A DNA stretch of 64,000 nucleotides, from positions 176,251 to 240,250 of the forward strand of contig JAJEDY010000083.1 of assembly GCA_022821275.1 (NCBI GenBank), given 5' to 3'. The translations under genes were made by a program, and so were the position numbers. Origin of the DNA: Candidatus Latescibacterota bacterium. Lineage in GTDB: Bacteria > Latescibacterota > UBA2968. A model generated the notes under the pieces. The model saw only the letters and a program-made list of their open reading frames with translations. It did not search any database and was not told the DNA's origin. This document shows positions 1-8,544 of this stretch, one piece after another; position 1 is the stretch's first letter, and the number at the start of each line of letters is the position of its first letter.

Positions 1-80
1 GTATCATTATCGGACACTTGTGTGGGTACGTCAAATCCCTCTTTTCACTTAACCTGTTGAAAAATATACACAAATAATTT

Positions 81-108
81 TTGGCACGGTTATTGCTAAT
101 AATAAAAT
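81..108 (+). promoter_or_regulatory. Sigma-70-like promoter for the ABC permease
   Basis: A -35 box TTGGCA (81-86) is separated by 16 bases from a -10 box TAAAAT (103-108); each matches five of six consensus bases. It lies about 40 bases upstream of the start codon at 149, which has its own AGGAGG-type ribosome site. Inferred by eye only. Confidence 0.45.
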
Positions 109-148
109 AACACTTGATAGCCTATCTTATTTTTTTCCAGGAGGAACC

Positions 149-2530
149 ATGTTCAAAAACCACATCACCGTCGCCATCCGCACACTCTTGCGTCACAAAG
201 TCTATTCTTTTGTCAACATATCTGGACTCGCCGTTGGTATTGCGTGCTGCATGTTGATCATGCTCTTTGTACAGGACGAATTAAGCTACGATAAATTTCA
301 CAAAAATGCCGACCAAATCTATCGCGTTTTGTGGAACGGCCGATACGGCGACAACGAATGGACCATTCCCTATGTTGAAGTTCCCATATCTGAAACTCTA
401 AAAGAACGATTTCCAGAGGTCGTTCACAGCACGCGATTGAGGCGAGAAAGCCAAACTATCCACCGAGAATCGAATTATGTCATAGAGAAAAATTTCTACT
501 ACGCGGAAGGCAGCTTCTTCAATGTCTTTACCGTCCCCTTCATCGCGGGAGATCCCACAACAGCACTCGATGCCCCCAACGCTGTCATCCTCACAGAACA
601 AAGCGCGCAGCGTTACTTTCCCAATCGCGACCCAATGGGACAAACCCTTGACCTCAACGATGGCAAATCACTCCAAGTAACGGGCGTGGTCAAAGCATTC
701 CCACCCCAGTCCCATTTTCACTTCGACTTTCTCGCCCCCCTCAAAACACTTCCCATTATCGAGAGCAGAAAATCCGCCTGGGGATCGGCCACTGTTTATA
801 CGTACCTCGTGTTAAAAGACGGGGCATCTGCTTCGGAATTGCAAACCAAATTTACAGCTTATGTTCGCGAACACATCTTGAGCAAAATGCCTCCTATGCC
901 CGGCTACCACACCAACTACCTCATCCAATCCCTCACAGACATCCATTTACATTCAAACCTCAAATATGAAATCACAGCAAACAGCAACATCATGTATGTC
1001 TATATATTTTCACTCATCGCAATTTTTGTCCTGATACTCGCCTGCATTAACTTCGTCAACCTCTCCACAGCGCGTTCATCAACCCGTGCCCGCGAAGTCG
1101 GCGTTCGAAAAGTCCTCGGATCTCACCGCTCGCAACTCATTCGCCAATTCTTCTCCGAATCCACCATCTGCGTCGCCTTCGCAAGTATTCTGGCAATTGG
1201 ATTATGCGAATTGGGGCTACCACTGCTCAACGGCCTTGCAAACAAACACCTCACAATGGGCAGCCTGATCGCGCCCCATGTGCTCATTGGATTATTTGCT
1301 CTCATCATCGTCGTCAGCCTCCTATCCGGCATGTATCCAGCACTTTACCTCTCCTCATTCTGGCCTGTTACAGCGCTCAAAGGATATATCTCATCGGGCA
1401 AAGCCTATCTTCGCAATGGACTGGTCATCGCACAGTTTTGCATTTCCATCAGTCTATTGGTCGGCACACTCGTCGTTCGCGACCAGATTCATTTCACGCA
1501 AAATAAACACCTCGGATTTGACAAGGAACACGTCCTCATACTCCGGGAGATACCGCGTACCCTGACCTCTCCCAGACAAGCCATGACATTCAGAGACCAA
1601 TTCGAAACACTACCACAGGTCGCTACAGCCTCACTCAATACGGGCGTACCGGGGCGTGATTTTGATTCCATGCTCTTCGTACCCGAACAACCGGCAAATT
1701 ATGAAAAAACATCCCTCACATACACATTGGTAGATGAAAAATACGTCGAAGCACTGAATATAGAAATTTTAGAAGGCCGCAACTTTTCTCCCACAGAACA
1801 TGCAACAGATGTCTCTGCATTTCTCGTCAATCAATCCGCCGTCAAAGCACTGGGATGGCAAACTGCACTCGGCAAAAAACTCAAAAGAGGCAGCGGAACC
1901 GAAGGCCCGATTATCGGTGTGATATCCGATTTCCACATCGGCTCACTCAAACAGGAAATTGAGCCGCTCGTATTGCCCTATCTATACCGACTTCCAATGT
2001 ACCTTGCCATTCGCCTCCACCCCGGCAATGTCGCAGAAACCATTTCTGCGGTTGAAGAAACCTGGAAAAAGCTCGCACCAAATCAGCCCTTCAACTACAC
2101 ATTCTTAGACCAGGATTACGCCAAGCTCTACAACCGGGAACAACAAATGTCCCACGTCTTTCAAATCTTTTCCGGCCTCGCCATCCTCATCGCCTGCCTC
2201 GGACTCTTTGGTCTGGCTGCGTTTACCACCCAACAACGCACCAAGGAAATCGGCATTCGCAAAATCCTCGGTGCCTCTGTCTCAGGCATTGTGTGCTTGC
2301 TCTCCAAAGACTTTCTCAAACTCGTCCTCATCGCCAATCTCATCGCCTGGCCTATCGCATATTACGCAATGGACCAGTGGCTCCAAGGCTTCGCTTACCG
2401 CATCAACCTGGGCATCAGCACGTTTATCCTGAGCGGCCTCATCGCCTTGCTCATCGCGCTTCTGACCGTCTGCTATCAAGCCATCAAAGCTGCGCGGGCG
2501 AATCCGGTGGAGGCACTACGGTATGAGTAA
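149..2530 (+). CDS. ABC transporter permease, MacB/FtsX type (793 aa)
   Basis: Integral inner-membrane permease of the MacB/FtsX superfamily. A first membrane helix lies at about residues 20-42, followed by a periplasmic MacB-PCD-like domain (about 50-260). Next comes an FtsX-like three-helix block (about 285-430), then a second periplasmic domain and a second FtsX block (about 670-790). The motif REVGVRKVLG after the first block and KEIGIRKILG near the end are the usual cytoplasmic coupling segments. The duplicated layout and length are normal for the roughly 800-residue permeases of Bacteroidota-like genomes. No ATPase gene adjoins it, so it must use an ATPase encoded elsewhere. The start is fixed by CAGGAGGAACC just upstream. 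The substrate is unknown; such proteins export peptides, lipoproteins or small toxic compounds. Confidence 0.9.
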   Translation: MFKNHITVAIRTLLRHKVYSFVNISGLAVGIACCMLIMLFVQDELSYDKFHKNADQIYRVLWNGRYGDNEWTIPYVEVPISETLKERFPEVVHSTRLRRESQTIHRESNYVIEKNFYYAEGSFFNVFTVPFIAGDPTTALDAPNAVILTEQSAQRYFPNRDPMGQTLDLNDGKSLQVTGVVKAFPPQSHFHFDFLAPLKTLPIIESRKSAWGSATVYTYLVLKDGASASELQTKFTAYVREHILSKMPPMPGYHTNYLIQSLTDIHLHSNLKYEITANSNIMYVYIFSLIAIFVLILACINFVNLSTARSSTRAREVGVRKVLGSHRSQLIRQFFSESTICVAFASILAIGLCELGLPLLNGLANKHLTMGSLIAPHVLIGLFALIIVVSLLSGMYPALYLSSFWPVTALKGYISSGKAYLRNGLVIAQFCISISLLVGTLVVRDQIHFTQNKHLGFDKEHVLILREIPRTLTSPRQAMTFRDQFETLPQVATASLNTGVPGRDFDSMLFVPEQPANYEKTSLTYTLVDEKYVEALNIEILEGRNFSPTEHATDVSAFLVNQSAVKALGWQTALGKKLKRGSGTEGPIIGVISDFHIGSLKQEIEPLVLPYLYRLPMYLAIRLHPGNVAETISAVEETWKKLAPNQPFNYTFLDQDYAKLYNREQQMSHVFQIFSGLAILIACLGLFGLAAFTTQQRTKEIGIRKILGASVSGIVCLLSKDFLKLVLIANLIAWPIAYYAMDQWLQGFAYRINLGISTFILSGLIALLIALLTVCYQAIKAARANPVEALRYE

Positions 2531-2566
2531 TGACAGAGATAAGAGAGCCTACCTCTATTCACACGC

Positions 2567-2595
2567 TTGACATACTGTGTTCAAAACCGTATTTT
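2567..2595 (+). promoter_or_regulatory. Strong sigma-70-like promoter before the PhyH gene
   Basis: A perfect TTGACA (2567-2572) is followed after 17 bases by TATTTT (2590-2595). It overlaps the first codons of the longest possible reading frame (GTG at 2577), which argues that translation starts at the later GTG (2616), just after AAAGGAGA. Confidence 0.5.
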
Positions 2596-2615
2596 CCGCG
2601 TCAAAGGAGAACACC

Positions 2616-3365
2616 GTGTTTGAACCCAGTATGAAAACATTTTACGACACCCACGGCTATCTCGTCGTAAAAAGCCTCTTTCAAAAAGAAGAACTCGCCG
2701 ACGTCATACAGCGCACCGACGAAATTGTAGCCAACCCGGACCGCGCACCTGAGGGCATCTCAATAGGCCTTGAAGGCAATACCGTAAAAGACAAATCAAA
2801 CCTTGAAGCGCAAAATCAAAGTGTGCGCGTTCTCGCATTTGTCGTGCGCTTTGATCCCGCCTATCACCCCATTGCCAGACATCCCAAATTACTCGCACTC
2901 GTGCGCGGCTTGATCGGACCGCGTATTCGCGTTTTTCGCGACCAGATGCTGCTCAAGCCCCCAGGCGGTCAGGCAAAACCGCCGCATCAGGACCAGAGCT
3001 ATTTTCGCGTACAACCCATCAATGGTCTCGTCACCGCCTGGATTGCCTTAGACGAGGCCACAGATACCAATGGCTGTATGCGTTATGTACCCAGCTCACA
3101 CAGACACGGCATCTTCGACATCGCCCATGATCCAGACCGTCCCGTGCATCACATACCCGATACGAGAAATATCGCTCTCCCCGAATCCGTCGCCTGTCCC
3201 GTACCCGCAGGATCTGTCATTTTTCACCACGGCTGCACCCTGCACCACAGCGAAATAAATCACACAAACACATGGCGCAAAGCACTCATACTCCACTATG
3301 CCACAACCGATTCTCGCTCCGAACGCGAACAACTCAACAACGAAATCTCTCTTGAAATTGACTAA
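2616..3365 (+). CDS. Phytanoyl-CoA dioxygenase (PhyH) family protein (249 aa)
   Basis: A non-haem Fe(II)/2-oxoglutarate-dependent oxygenase of the PhyH family. The iron triad is visible as His124-x-Asp126 (PPHQDQ) and a distal His at 210/211 (LHHSE). The 2-oxoglutarate-binding arginine is probably in TWRKAL. The frame is open from a GTG at 2577, but the GTG at 2616 is preferred: AAAGGAGA sits five bases before it and a strong promoter overlaps the upstream part. PhyH proteins hydroxylate many small substrates, so the true substrate cannot be read from sequence. It stands alone between the permease and the TnpB element, with its own promoter. Confidence 0.88.
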   Translation: MFEPSMKTFYDTHGYLVVKSLFQKEELADVIQRTDEIVANPDRAPEGISIGLEGNTVKDKSNLEAQNQSVRVLAFVVRFDPAYHPIARHPKLLALVRGLIGPRIRVFRDQMLLKPPGGQAKPPHQDQSYFRVQPINGLVTAWIALDEATDTNGCMRYVPSSHRHGIFDIAHDPDRPVHHIPDTRNIALPESVACPVPAGSVIFHHGCTLHHSEINHTNTWRKALILHYATTDSRSEREQLNNEISLEID

Positions 3366-3590
3366 ATAACAGCGCGTTTCGCCTTTTTAACAAATAGCCC
3401 GTAAGTCCCAAATACTTTAGCTTTGGAAAACAGACGCGAGTTAGCAAGCGTTGTTTTGCAAGTGGCTCTACGGATCCCTGCTTTCGCAGGGACATGCTTA
3501 TAGGGCGGTGCTTTAGCTTGGGGCACATCGCACAAGGCGATGTGAGCGGTGAATCAACAAGATTCGTCCATTAATTCCACGAAAAATGAG
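3366..3590. other. Intergenic region with several hairpins upstream of tnpB
   Basis: No gene is seen. It holds a CCAAA/TTTGG hairpin with a CTTTAG loop (3408-3426), a CCCTGC/GCAGGG hairpin (inside 3474-3497), and an 8-bp hairpin CACATCGC/GCGATGTG (3524-3544). A GAATC/GATTC hairpin follows (3552-3565). The CTTTAG loop and a nearby GCTTTAGCTTGGGG string resemble the terminal hairpin of TnpB omega RNAs, so part of this may be the element's left end or a decayed older copy. That reading is inference. Confidence 0.4.
3474..3497. repeat. Short palindromic dispersed repeat, copy 1
   Basis: ATCCCTGCTT, then a short loop, then GCAGGGACATGC: a 6-bp hairpin (CCCTGC/GCAGGG) plus a fixed tail. The same two halves recur at 60814-60841 with a longer loop. 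Two copies in one window suggest a REP-like repeat family. Confidence 0.55.
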
Positions 3591-3618
3591 TTGACAAATA
3601 TGTGCGTAAGTGTATATT
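3591..3618 (+). promoter_or_regulatory. Promoter of tnpB
   Basis: TTGACA (3591-3596), 16 bases, TATATT (3613-3618). Only six bases separate the -10 box from the ATG at 3625, and no ribosome-binding site is present. The message may therefore be leaderless or nearly so. Confidence 0.5.
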
Positions 3619-3624
3619 TTATTT

Positions 3625-4773
3625 ATGCTTAAGTCCTTCAAATACAGACTGCGCCCAACGAAAAAACAGGAGAAAACCCTACTGGCGCACATTGAAGAAT
3701 GTCGCTTGCTATACAACCAGCTTGTGTGTTCCAGAGTGCAAGCATGGGAAAAGAATAAAGAAAGTTTGTCGCGCTATGAGCAACAAGCGACATTGCCAAT
3801 GCTGAAACAACAGCATAAATCTTTTTCTCTTGTCTATTCCCAAGTTCTTCAGCAAGTATGCCAGAGAGTAGATTGGGCGTTCAAAGGATTTTTCCGCCGT
3901 CTCAAAGAGCGGAAAAAGACGGGCGAGAAAGCAGGCTTTCCCAGATACAAGGGTCAGAATCGCTATGATTCTATCACCTATCCTCAGTTTTCCAATGGAT
4001 GCCGACTGGATGAGAAAGGCTTGCGATTGGGCAAAATAGGCTGTATTCGGATTGTCCAGCACAGACCACTTGAGGGTATGCCTAAGTCTTGCACGCTCAG
4101 GCGTACAGCGACGGGCAAGTGGTTTGTTACTATCTCTTGCGATATAGGCGACGTAAGTAAGAAAACAGACGCTGGCTCTGCCATCGGTATTGACGTTGGC
4201 ATTGAGAAATTTGCTATGTTTTCTGACGAGACAAAGATCGCTCATCCTCGCTTTTTTCAAAAAGAGGAAAAGGCACTTGCCAAAGCACAGCGCAAGTGGG
4301 ACAAAGTAAAAAAAGTGTCGCCAAAGAAACGAGAGAAAGCACGTAAGACTGTTGCCAGAGTGCACGAGCGTATCTGTAATAGACGACACAATTTTGTGCA
4401 TCAAGAAGCTCGCAAAGTCGTCAATAAGTATGGCTTTATTGCAACAGAAAAGTTAGACGCTAAAAAGATGCAAAAAAATCGTCGCTTGTCAAAAAGCATC
4501 TCAGACGCAGCGTGGTTCCTGTTTCGGCATTGTCTCGAATACAAAGCGGAAGAAGCTGGTATTGGATTCAAGCCTGTTGATCCTGAATACACCTCACAAG
4601 ATTGCTCTTCTTGTGGACACCGCGAGAAGAAAGCCCTCTCTGATCGTGTGCATCATTGCAAAAAGTGTGGCTATACAGCAGACAGAGATCTCAATGCTGC
4701 GATAAACATATTGACTTTGGGATTACAAAGTCAGGCGGCCTGCCTGAGCGAGTCCGCTCGCAGACAGGCTTGA
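3625..4773 (+). CDS. tnpB: TnpB RNA-guided endonuclease (382 aa)
   Basis: IS605-family TnpB, the ancestor-like relative of Cas12 nucleases. Such proteins are RNA-guided DNA nucleases using an omega RNA made from the element's right end. The start FKYRLRPTKKQ is typical. The RuvC triad is intact: Asp190 (GIDVG), Glu275 (IATEKLD) and Asp355 (DRDLNAA). A zinc ribbon is present with Cys327, Cys330, Cys345 and Cys348. The length and spacing are close to ISDra2 TnpB, so the protein looks functional. An upstream GTG (3610) is in frame, but the ATG at 3625 fits the family start. The 3' end of the gene overlaps the predicted omega RNA scaffold. A large open frame on the opposite strand is a shadow of this gene. 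Confidence 0.93.
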   Translation: MLKSFKYRLRPTKKQEKTLLAHIEECRLLYNQLVCSRVQAWEKNKESLSRYEQQATLPMLKQQHKSFSLVYSQVLQQVCQRVDWAFKGFFRRLKERKKTGEKAGFPRYKGQNRYDSITYPQFSNGCRLDEKGLRLGKIGCIRIVQHRPLEGMPKSCTLRRTATGKWFVTISCDIGDVSKKTDAGSAIGIDVGIEKFAMFSDETKIAHPRFFQKEEKALAKAQRKWDKVKKVSPKKREKARKTVARVHERICNRRHNFVHQEARKVVNKYGFIATEKLDAKKMQKNRRLSKSISDAAWFLFRHCLEYKAEEAGIGFKPVDPEYTSQDCSSCGHREKKALSDRVHHCKKCGYTADRDLNAAINILTLGLQSQAACLSESARRQA

Positions 4774-4814
4774 CCGCCAAGAAGCCCAAATGCTCTATCG
4801 TTGGGAGTAATCAC
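4705..4814 (+). ncRNA. Predicted omega RNA scaffold at the tnpB right end
   Basis: Stacked hairpins span the end of tnpB and the following bases. GACTTT/AAAGTC pairs at 4713-4732. GGCGG (4734-4738) pairs with CCGCC (4774-4778), enclosing GCCTG/CAGGC and GAGCG/CGCTC. A terminal CCCAA/TTGGG hairpin lies at 4785-4805, followed by AGTAATCAC. This layout is that of known TnpB omega RNAs, whose guide starts right after the terminal tail. Here the guide would begin near 4815 (TTTGGAACACATTG). The 5' end of the RNA is not defined by sequence alone. Confidence 0.6.
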
Positions 4815-4877
4815 TTTGGAACACATTGTATCTTTATAAGCAAAACATCAATTCCACATTCTCACCAGGAGAACCCC

Positions 4878-6191
4878 ATGCGCTCGATCTATCTCATCCT
4901 TCTGACCCTATTCACAGTCCCGGCTTATGCAAACGAACATTACCGCGCGGCTGTAGATTCTATTCCCTCGCAAATCCCCGACCGCATTGTACTCAACTGG
5001 TCGGACGATCCCACCACCACAGCATCGATCACCTGGCGCACCGACACGAGCATCACACAAGCCGAAGGCCAGATTGCAAAAGCCGATGCCTCGGCCAATT
5101 TTACCACATGGGCCTGGAGCAAAAACGCGCGCACAGAAAAATGGGAACACAATGGAAATACCGCCCATTTCCATTCGGTCACCTTCAAGGGTCTCAAACC
5201 CAACACCCTCTATGCCTATCGCGTGGGCAGTGGCGACATCTGGAGTTCCTGGTATCAATTTCGCACAGCCTCTGCCGAACCAGATGAATTCACCTTCATC
5301 TATTTTGGCGATGCACAAAACAATTTGCTCGCTCTTTGGGCACGCACCATCCGAACCGCTGTTCTCGACGCACCCCATGCCGACTTTATCATCCACGCAG
5401 GCGACCTCATAAATCGTGCCAACAGAGACAGCGAATGGCAGGAATGGTTTGAATCTGGCGACTGGATCCATGCAAAAATCCCCAGCATTTCTACGCCGGG
5501 GAATCACGAATACTATAAAAATGGGGACAAACGCCACCTTTCTGTTCTATGGCGTCCGCATTTCACCCTACCCGAAAATGGACCCGAAGGCTTTGCGGAA
5601 ACCACCTATTACACGGATTATCAGGGTGCGCGCATCATCTCACTCAATTCCAATGAAGGTCGTGAAGAACAGGCATCCTGGTTGGAAAAAGTGCTCGAAA
5701 ACAACCCCAATAAATGGACCTTTGTCACATTCCATCATCCCGTCTATTCCGCTTCCGACGGTCGCGACAACAAAGACCTTCGCGAAGCGTGGAAACCCAT
5801 CTTTGACAAATACGCCGTCGATCTGGTACTTCAGGGTCACGACCACACGTATGCCAGAGGGAATAACATCGGCAGCGGCGTAACTGTGCGCGACTCAACC
5901 AAAGGCACTGTGTACGTCGTATCGGTCAGCGGACCCAAACAATACAAACTCAGAAAAGACCGCTGGATGACGCGCGGTGGGGAAAACACACAGCTTTATC
6001 AGGTCATCACTGTCTCAGGTGACACCCTGCACTACCGCGCAATGACCGTTGTGGGTGAACTCTACGATGCTTTTGATCTGGTAAAACAGATGGGCAAACC
6101 CAACAAACTCATCGATCGCGCCCCTCAATCCCCCGAACGCCGTTGGGAAAATACCCTTGAAAAGAAAAACAAAGACGATAAAGTTTATTAA
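4878..6191 (+). CDS. Secreted purple-acid-phosphatase-like metallophosphoesterase (437 aa)
   Basis: A Sec-exported calcineurin-like phosphoesterase. The N-terminus (MRSIYLILLTLFTVPAYA) is a signal peptide. An Ig/fibronectin-like domain (about 35-130) precedes the catalytic domain, the usual purple acid phosphatase order. The metal motifs appear in sequence: FGDAQ, HAGDLI, PGNHEY, FHHPVYS and GHDHTY. It probably releases phosphate from organic phosphates in the periplasm or outside the cell. The start at 4878 follows CCAGGAGAACCCC; the frame extends further upstream into the tnpB region, but that part is not plausible. It converges with the next gene, the two stop codons overlapping within TTAA. 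Confidence 0.9.
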   Translation: MRSIYLILLTLFTVPAYANEHYRAAVDSIPSQIPDRIVLNWSDDPTTTASITWRTDTSITQAEGQIAKADASANFTTWAWSKNARTEKWEHNGNTAHFHSVTFKGLKPNTLYAYRVGSGDIWSSWYQFRTASAEPDEFTFIYFGDAQNNLLALWARTIRTAVLDAPHADFIIHAGDLINRANRDSEWQEWFESGDWIHAKIPSISTPGNHEYYKNGDKRHLSVLWRPHFTLPENGPEGFAETTYYTDYQGARIISLNSNEGREEQASWLEKVLENNPNKWTFVTFHHPVYSASDGRDNKDLREAWKPIFDKYAVDLVLQGHDHTYARGNNIGSGVTVRDSTKGTVYVVSVSGPKQYKLRKDRWMTRGGENTQLYQVITVSGDTLHYRAMTVVGELYDAFDLVKQMGKPNKLIDRAPQSPERRWENTLEKKNKDDKVY

Positions 6192-7273
6192 CTCGCATTT
6201 ATTTTTGCATCTTCCGCTATATCCACTTCACGCCCCTCCTCCTCACTGCGATAAATCCCATCCAAAATCGCCATCACCTGTAGCGACTGTTCAGCCGGTA
6301 CGGGTGACGGTTTGCCCTCTGCAATCGCCTCGGCAAACGTCATGCATTCCAGCGCGTGCGCTTTGGCGATATCGCCCGTATCTTGCAATGCGTATTTGTG
6401 ATGTTGCTGCGTCTTATAATCCGAATAATAAATCTCACTACTGGGCAAATGTGCGCCACCCTTCGTGCCATAAAGCCATATCTGTCGTTCTGACGAGGGA
6501 CCTTGATGCAACATCCAACTCGTCTCCAGAATAAGCGAAGCCCCATTTTCAAACCGCACAAAAGCCGCTGCAAAATCCTCCACATCAAATTCTTCGGGAA
6601 TCGCACCTCCACTGCGCCCCATCGTACTGAAAGCGCCCTCCTGATGTGCCAACTCCGCCTTCGCCACCCCCGTTACAGCTACGGGATTTGGATTGCCCAT
6701 CAACCACAGCGTCAAATCCAACACATGAACGCCAATATCGATACACGGCCCGCCACCACTGTGCTTTTTCATAATAAAACCCGGCCGCGCGGGCACACCC
6801 GACTTTCGCAACATCCAGCATCGCGCGTGATACACATTTCCCAAAACCCCGGTATCCAATTCCCGCTTCATCGCCAGAGATGACCCCGCAAACCGCGACG
6901 ATTGCGCGCACATCAACAACTTGCCCGACGAGTCGCGCGCGGCAATCATATCTTTCACCAATTGAGGACTCGGTGCCAGAGGTTTTTCACAAATCACGTG
7001 TTTACCCGCATCCAGCGCGCCAATAGATAGAGGCGCGTGATAATTATTTGGTGTACACACATCCACAATATCTATCTCTGGATCGGCAAACAAATCTTCC
7101 GGATTTACATACAGTTTTTTGATCCCGTATTGTTCACCCCAATCCTTCAACACATCTTCACTAATATCGCTTCCAGCCACCAATTCGGCGTGTTCCGAAG
7201 CCTGCCAACCCGGAATATGCGTCCGCGCAATACCCCCCACTCCGACAATACCCACCTTCAGTTTATCTGCCAT
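6188..7273 (-). CDS. Gfo/Idh/MocA family oxidoreductase (361 aa)
   Basis: An NAD(P)-dependent sugar or polyol dehydrogenase-like protein. The Rossmann motif GVGGIA lies near residue 11, and the catalytic EKPLAP motif near 95 contains the family lysine. The C-terminal alpha/beta dimerisation domain is complete. The start is set by GAGGAGG seven bases before the ATG. The family includes enzymes acting on inositols, glucosides and amino-sugars, and the substrate is not predictable here. A second, distant paralog is at 57772-58764. It is divergent from the PLP enzyme gene, with about 200 bases between them. Confidence 0.9.
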   Translation of the reverse strand: MADKLKVGIVGVGGIARTHIPGWQASEHAELVAGSDISEDVLKDWGEQYGIKKLYVNPEDLFADPEIDIVDVCTPNNYHAPLSIGALDAGKHVICEKPLAPSPQLVKDMIAARDSSGKLLMCAQSSRFAGSSLAMKRELDTGVLGNVYHARCWMLRKSGVPARPGFIMKKHSGGGPCIDIGVHVLDLTLWLMGNPNPVAVTGVAKAELAHQEGAFSTMGRSGGAIPEEFDVEDFAAAFVRFENGASLILETSWMLHQGPSSERQIWLYGTKGGAHLPSSEIYYSDYKTQQHHKYALQDTGDIAKAHALECMTFAEAIAEGKPSPVPAEQSLQVMAILDGIYRSEEEGREVDIAEDAKINAS

Positions 7274-7399
7274 TTTGCCTCCTCAGTTAAATAGCTACCA
7301 GCAGCCAGCCCATTCTCCCCAACCCTCGCCCCTCAAATAACAAAACGACCTGCACATTGTCAATGCACTATCGACGAGATTAAACATACTTACAACCAC

Positions 7400-7428
7400 T
7401 TGACGCCCTTCCCTGACCAACGTACATT
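7400..7428 (+). promoter_or_regulatory. Promoter for the PLP enzyme gene
   Basis: TTGACG (7400-7405), 17 bases, TACATT (7423-7428), about 50 bases before the ATG at 7479. The rest of the 205-base divergent gap shows no other clear signal; a weak TTGACA-containing match faces the other way at about 7335-7363. Confidence 0.35.
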
Positions 7429-7478
7429 GCCTATCCCCGCACAACACCGATTTTCACCTTTTAAGAACAGATATTGCC

Positions 7479-8525
7479 ATGACCATACACGACCTCGACA
7501 CGCCCGCGCTCACCATCGACCTCGATATCCTCGAAAAAAATATTCGAGAAACGCAAGAAGCGTGCGACAAATGGGACATTCCCCTGCGCGTACACACCAA
7601 AACGCATAAAATCCCCGAAATCGCCAAAATGCAACTCGCTGCGGGGGCCATTGGCATCGTCTGCCAAAAAGTGGGCGAAGCCGAAGTCATGGTTGAAGCC
7701 GGCATCCCCGACATCCTCATCCCCTATAATATCGTCGGACCCATCAAAGTCAAACGCCTCGCCGAACTGTGCAAACGCGCAACCATGACCGTTGCCGTCG
7801 ATTCGGAAATCACCGCGCGCGGACTGTCCGATGGTGCAAAAGAAAACCACGCCGCCATCAACATCCTCATCGAATGCGACACCGGAGGCAATCGCTGCGG
7901 CGTACAATCGCCCAAAGCCGCGCTTGAACTCGCGCAAAAGGTTACAACCATGCCCGGCCTCCAGTTCCAGGGCATCATGACCTATCCCAGTCACGAACGC
8001 GCCAAAGCCTTCATCGACCAAACGCGCGACCTGCTTCAAAACGCGGGCATCGCGCTCAACACCATCAGCGGAGGTGGCACGGGCACTGCCGAAGTCTCCA
8101 AAGCCATCGGCTGCACCGAAACCCGCATTGGATCCTACGTCTTTGAGGGCCTGCGCCGCATCAACCGCGAACACAACCCGCCCAACCCCATCACCTGTGC
8201 TGAACGCATGATAGTTACCGTCGTCAGCACACCCACACCTGACCGCGTCATCATCGATGGCGGGCAAAAAACATTTACCAGTTATGCCCCCACGCCTTAT
8301 GGGCACATCGTTGAACACCCCAATGCCAAAATCTACGGCATGTCCGTCGAACACGGTCACGTCGATGTCTCGGAATGTAACCACGCCTTCACCGTAGGTG
8401 ACCGCCTCTCCGTCATTCCTCTGCACCAGGGCATGACCACCAATCTACACGACGAAGTCTATGCCGTGCGAAATGGCAATGTAGAACACGTATGGAAGGT
8501 TGCCGGGCGAGGAAAAGTTCAATAA
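7479..8525 (+). CDS. D-threonine aldolase / D-serine dehydratase-like PLP enzyme (348 aa)
   Basis: A fold-type III (alanine-racemase-like) PLP enzyme of the DSD1/D-threonine aldolase family. The Schiff-base lysine is Lys41 in RVHTKTHK, and the barrel and C-terminal beta domain are complete. Characterised members carry a C-terminal His-x-Cys or His-x-Asp metal pair; here the matching place reads His316-Gln-Gly, so the second ligand seems to be missing. It may therefore be a metal-independent relative acting on another D-hydroxy-amino acid. The ribosome site is weak (AAGAACAG). It sits 19 bases before the beta-helix gene and is probably co-transcribed with it. Confidence 0.85.
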   Translation: MTIHDLDTPALTIDLDILEKNIRETQEACDKWDIPLRVHTKTHKIPEIAKMQLAAGAIGIVCQKVGEAEVMVEAGIPDILIPYNIVGPIKVKRLAELCKRATMTVAVDSEITARGLSDGAKENHAAINILIECDTGGNRCGVQSPKAALELAQKVTTMPGLQFQGIMTYPSHERAKAFIDQTRDLLQNAGIALNTISGGGTGTAEVSKAIGCTETRIGSYVFEGLRRINREHNPPNPITCAERMIVTVVSTPTPDRVIIDGGQKTFTSYAPTPYGHIVEHPNAKIYGMSVEHGHVDVSECNHAFTVGDRLSVIPLHQGMTTNLHDEVYAVRNGNVEHVWKVAGRGKVQ

Positions 8526-8544
8526 AAAACATTTAGGGAAAATT

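Larger units (their letters stand above)
3591..4814 (+). mobile_element. IS200/IS605-family element carrying only tnpB (IS1341-like)
   Basis: The element contains tnpB and a structured right end but no tnpA transposase next to it. The right boundary is placed at about 4814, after the terminal hairpin CCCAA/TTGGG (4785-4805) and the tail AGTAATCAC, which matches the layout of IS605 right ends. The left boundary is not resolved and could lie anywhere in 3366-3590. Without tnpA, movement would need a Y1 transposase supplied from elsewhere. Confidence 0.6.

Noticed and set aside
3709..4404. Open frame of 231 codons on the minus strand inside tnpB
   Set aside because: It is antisense to a clear TnpB with intact catalytic residues and has no recognisable product or ribosome site.
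7461..8426. Open frame of 321 codons on the minus strand inside the PLP enzyme gene
   Set aside because: Low-complexity Gly/Asp/Phe-rich shadow of the plus-strand gene.
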